This document shows positions 40,856 through 42,645 of a stretch of 42,645 nucleotides of DNA, piece by piece. The first letter of the stretch is position 1, and the number at the start of each line of letters is the position of its first letter. The stretch is from an uncultured Clostridia bacterium (lineage in GTDB: Bacteria > Bacillota > Clostridia > Oscillospirales > Oscillospiraceae): contig CAKNRQ010000022.1 of the NCBI GenBank assembly GCA_930990965.1, positions 1 to 42,645 on the forward strand, in the 5' to 3' direction. The notes under the pieces are model-generated. The model did not search any database. It had not been told where the DNA came from and was given only the letters and a program-made list of their open reading frames with translations. Both the position numbers and the translations under genes were made by a program.

Positions 40856-41503
40856 ATGAAGTCGTTTCTGATCATTGGAATGGGCACCTTCGGCCACCAC
40901 ATGTGCCAGGCCCTGTGCCGCTACAAATGCGAAGTCATGATAGTGGACGTGAACCCCGACGCGCTCGAGGACATGCTTCCATACGTCACCGAAGCCAAGG
41001 TCTGCGACTGCACCAACATCGACGCCCTCCGCAGGCTGGACGTGGCCAGCTTTGACGCCTGCTTCGTCTGCGTCAACCAGGCTTTCCAGGCCTGCCTGGA
41101 GATAACGGACCAGCTCAAGGAGCTGGGCGCCAGGCGCGTCTACAGCAAGGCCGACCGCGACCTGGAGGCCAAGTTCCTGCGCCGCTGCGGCGCCGACGCC
41201 ATCATCTACCCCGAGCGCGACGTGGCCGAGCGCATAGCTGTGCGTGAGTCGAGCGAACACATATTCGATTTCATAAACCTCTCCTCCGGCTGCGTCATCT
41301 GCGAAATAGAGCCACCCAGGGAGTGGATGGGGCGCACCATCTCCGAAGTCGGGCTGCGCTCACGCTACAACCTGAACCTCATCGCCGCGCGCAGCGGGGA
41401 TGACAGGCACTTCCCCGTCCTCGACCCCAACTACAAGTTCAAGCCGGAAGAACACGTCCTCGTGCTCGGCAACATGGACGACATACACCGGGTTACGACC
41501 TGA
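40856..41503 (+). CDS. ktrA: Potassium uptake regulatory subunit KtrA (RCK domain)
   Basis: 215 residues from ATG 40856 behind TAGGAGG. An RCK-N Rossmann fold with GMGTFGHHM, the Asp of VDVNPD and CDCTN binds nucleotides; the RCK-C domain (about 135-215; VICEIEPPREWMGRTISEVGL) is where c-di-AMP binds in relatives. It forms an octameric ring under KtrB. Confidence 0.95.
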   Translation: MKSFLIIGMGTFGHHMCQALCRYKCEVMIVDVNPDALEDMLPYVTEAKVCDCTNIDALRRLDVASFDACFVCVNQAFQACLEITDQLKELGARRVYSKADRDLEAKFLRRCGADAIIYPERDVAERIAVRESSEHIFDFINLSSGCVICEIEPPREWMGRTISEVGLRSRYNLNLIAARSGDDRHFPVLDPNYKFKPEEHVLVLGNMDDIHRVTT

Positions 41504-41508
41504 TATAC

Positions 41509-41537
41509 TTGACCCGGCACACTCCGTGTGTTATCAT
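41509..41537 (+). promoter_or_regulatory. Promoter of the VanZ-family gene
   Basis: TTGACC (41509-41514), 17-bp spacer, TATCAT (41532-41537). The spacer contains the inverted repeat CACAC-tcc-GTGTG (41518-41530), a possible operator. Confidence 0.72.
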
Positions 41538-41572
41538 GGTTGAACATTTCCTCAGATGAGAAAGGATCTGTC

Positions 41573-42100
41573 ATGTTCAACGCAATCTTCGACTTCGCCC
41601 TGCTCGCAGCGCTCTACGCCATCATCTACCGGACAAGGCTGCGACGGCGCGAAGGGCGCTACCGGATATGGTTCACGCTCTTTTACATCTACCTCTGCAT
41701 GGTAATTTGCGTGACACTGATGCCGTTTCAGCTTGCAATACCGGGCGCTAACCCGCTGTTCCTCAACGAAGTAAATCTTGAACCCTTCCGGGACATAAAG
41801 CGCGGCTATCTGGGCGCACGCACCGGCGTCGCACTCAACTTCCTGATGTTTGTCCCTCTGGGCTTCCTGCTCCCCACGCTCAAGAAGCGCGGGATAGTCA
41901 AAGTGACTGCGCTCAGCTTCCTGACCAGCCTGGCCATAGAGAGCGTGCAGCTCCTCTACTGCTGGGGCGCCGTCTCAAACCGCCGCACTTTTGACGTGAC
42001 TGACCTCATCATGAACACCGCAGGAGGCCTGGCCGGATATGTGTTCTTCCGGCTCGCACGGCCGCTGCTCGTCAGGCTAGACGAGGGAATACCGAGATAA
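41573..42100 (+). CDS. VanZ-family membrane protein
   Basis: 175 residues from ATG 41573, seven nt after AAAGGAT. Four hydrophobic segments, LMPF after the second, the N-E-V-N-L-EPFRDI loop and LNFLMFVPLGFLLP followed by ESVQLL and DVTDLIMNTAGG are the VanZ signature (PF04892). VanZ itself gives low-level teicoplanin resistance; chromosomal relatives have unclear roles. There are no van genes nearby, so this is not a resistance cluster. Confidence 0.93.
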   Translation: MFNAIFDFALLAALYAIIYRTRLRRREGRYRIWFTLFYIYLCMVICVTLMPFQLAIPGANPLFLNEVNLEPFRDIKRGYLGARTGVALNFLMFVPLGFLLPTLKKRGIVKVTALSFLTSLAIESVQLLYCWGAVSNRRTFDVTDLIMNTAGGLAGYVFFRLARPLLVRLDEGIPR

Positions 42101-42102
42101 TA

Positions 42103-42129
42103 AAAAAGCCGCCACATGGCGGCTTTTTT
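42103..42129. terminator. Terminator after the VanZ gene
   Basis: Stem AAAAAAGCCGCC / GGCGGCTTTTTT with loop acat, three bp after the stop. Confidence 0.95.
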
Positions 42130-42130
42130 C

Positions 42131-42645
42131 AATGTGTGTACAGCGGCGTAGAATACATCGTAAGGGCAAAAACCTTCACGTTGGACGCAAGCCCCAGGGG
42201 GTTGGCTGCGTTGGCCGAACGTGGTGGTCGGGTGTTGTTTATAGGGCGAAAAAAGCGGGTGCAATACCTACCCATCAGCACCCCACAGCACGCCAGCGCA
42301 GCGAGGCGTGCGACAAAAGCCGCACCCACCCCGGGCAACGCCGGTTTCACCACCCACCAGCGCACCAGCGCAGCGTCGTGCGCGGAAAGAGCCGCACCCG
42401 GTTGGGCAACCTAGCCCTCACCGGCCGCCCAAACCCAACGAGCAAACCCCGGGCCACGTCCCGTGTTAACCCGTCAGCGGCCGCGAAGCGAAACCGCGGT
42501 CGGCGATGGGGAAACTAAATAGAAGTTTAGGGATGACCACCCGAAAGTCAGCAGGGTCCCGAGATACGAAGCACCCTTACGTACCCAACAGCACCAAAGC
42601 GGTTTTCTCTTTGGAGTCTGAGGGGTTTCTTTTTGACAAGACAAA
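42131..42645. other. GC-rich repeat-like intergenic region without a supported gene
   Basis: Over 500 bp to the window end. It contains two degenerate direct repeats, about 42293-42343 and 42362-42413, sharing ccagcgcagcg, cgtgcg, gccgcaccc and gggcaac. Open frames on both strands lack ribosome sites, read through the repeats and give low-complexity Pro/Ala/Arg products. The last 30 bases end in a T-run and TTGACAAGACAAA. I consider it an intergenic repeat element or the edge of a structure that continues beyond the window. Confidence 0.5.

Noticed and set aside
41573-42100. A glycopeptide-resistance cluster suggested by the VanZ-family gene
   Set aside because: No vanA/H/X/R/S genes are nearby; VanZ-family proteins are common on clostridial chromosomes.
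42129-42518. Overlapping frames of 78-128 codons on both strands at the window end
   Set aside because: No ribosome sites, repeat-driven composition and frames that cross the repeats on both strands alike.

Overview
The window looks like a chromosome segment of a GC-rich, anaerobic, Gram-positive member of the Clostridia, most likely an Oscillospiraceae/Ruminococcaceae-type gut bacterium. Supporting signs are rubrerythrin and rubredoxin, SLH-domain surface proteins, sigma-A promoters, a Met T-box, lipoprotein signal peptides, strong AGGAGG ribosome binding sites with frequent TTG/GTG starts, and NADP-type glutamate dehydrogenase. The species cannot be fixed from the sequence alone. Nothing marks the window as a plasmid or complete prophage. 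It is mostly core genome with a few accessory patches.

Region 1 (1-7.7 kb): oxygen defence (end of a reverse-type rubrerythrin, then a rubredoxin with an unusual C-x-C first metal knuckle), a lipoprotein, an ECF sigma/anti-sigma pair with a possible autoregulated promoter, a 1020-residue secreted SLH protein, and a divergent GH13 glycosidase. Three near-identical terminator hairpins punctuate the first 3.2 kb. Region 2 (7.7-11.0 kb): an AT-rich island holding a HTH protein, a second SLH protein and a divergent XRE regulator. Both edges of the island fall inside reading frames whose outer ends have normal GC. Region 3 (10.9-12.5 kb): a 29-residue membrane peptide, an acetyltransferase, and then an apparently untranslated transcription unit of about 660 nt. 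That unit has its own promoter, nested long-range helices and a strong terminator. It is the best candidate here for a large structured RNA of unassigned class.

Region 4 (12.5-19.9 kb, minus strand): a tightly packed operon recJ-rel-dtd-MBL hydrolase-DUF2974 lipase-membrane protein, joined by ATGA/TAATG overlaps and driven by one clear sigma-A promoter. It combines DNA repair, stringent response and D-aminoacyl-tRNA proofreading. Region 5 (19.9-24.5 kb): tRNA-Leu(TAA) followed by two 122-bp direct repeats, an XRE regulator with possible operator half-sites, an unknown 139-residue protein, gdhA with a tiny membrane protein, and a LysE-type exporter divergent from its probable XRE-cupin regulator.

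Region 6 (24.5-36.2 kb): cardiolipin synthase with a CAT-fold acyltransferase, a PLP aminotransferase, an operon of a papain-like hydrolase, a VTT membrane protein and a two-component system, a tRNA-dihydrouridine synthase with an RNA 2',3'-cyclic phosphodiesterase, a run of ArsC/Spx-like, YjbR, cyclase and MBL genes, and two paralogous small membrane-anchored proteins. Region 7 (36.2-42.6 kb): metNIQ methionine importer under a T-box with a probable AUG specifier, ktrBA potassium uptake, a VanZ-family protein, and a final 0.5 kb GC-rich repeat-like stretch without a convincing gene.
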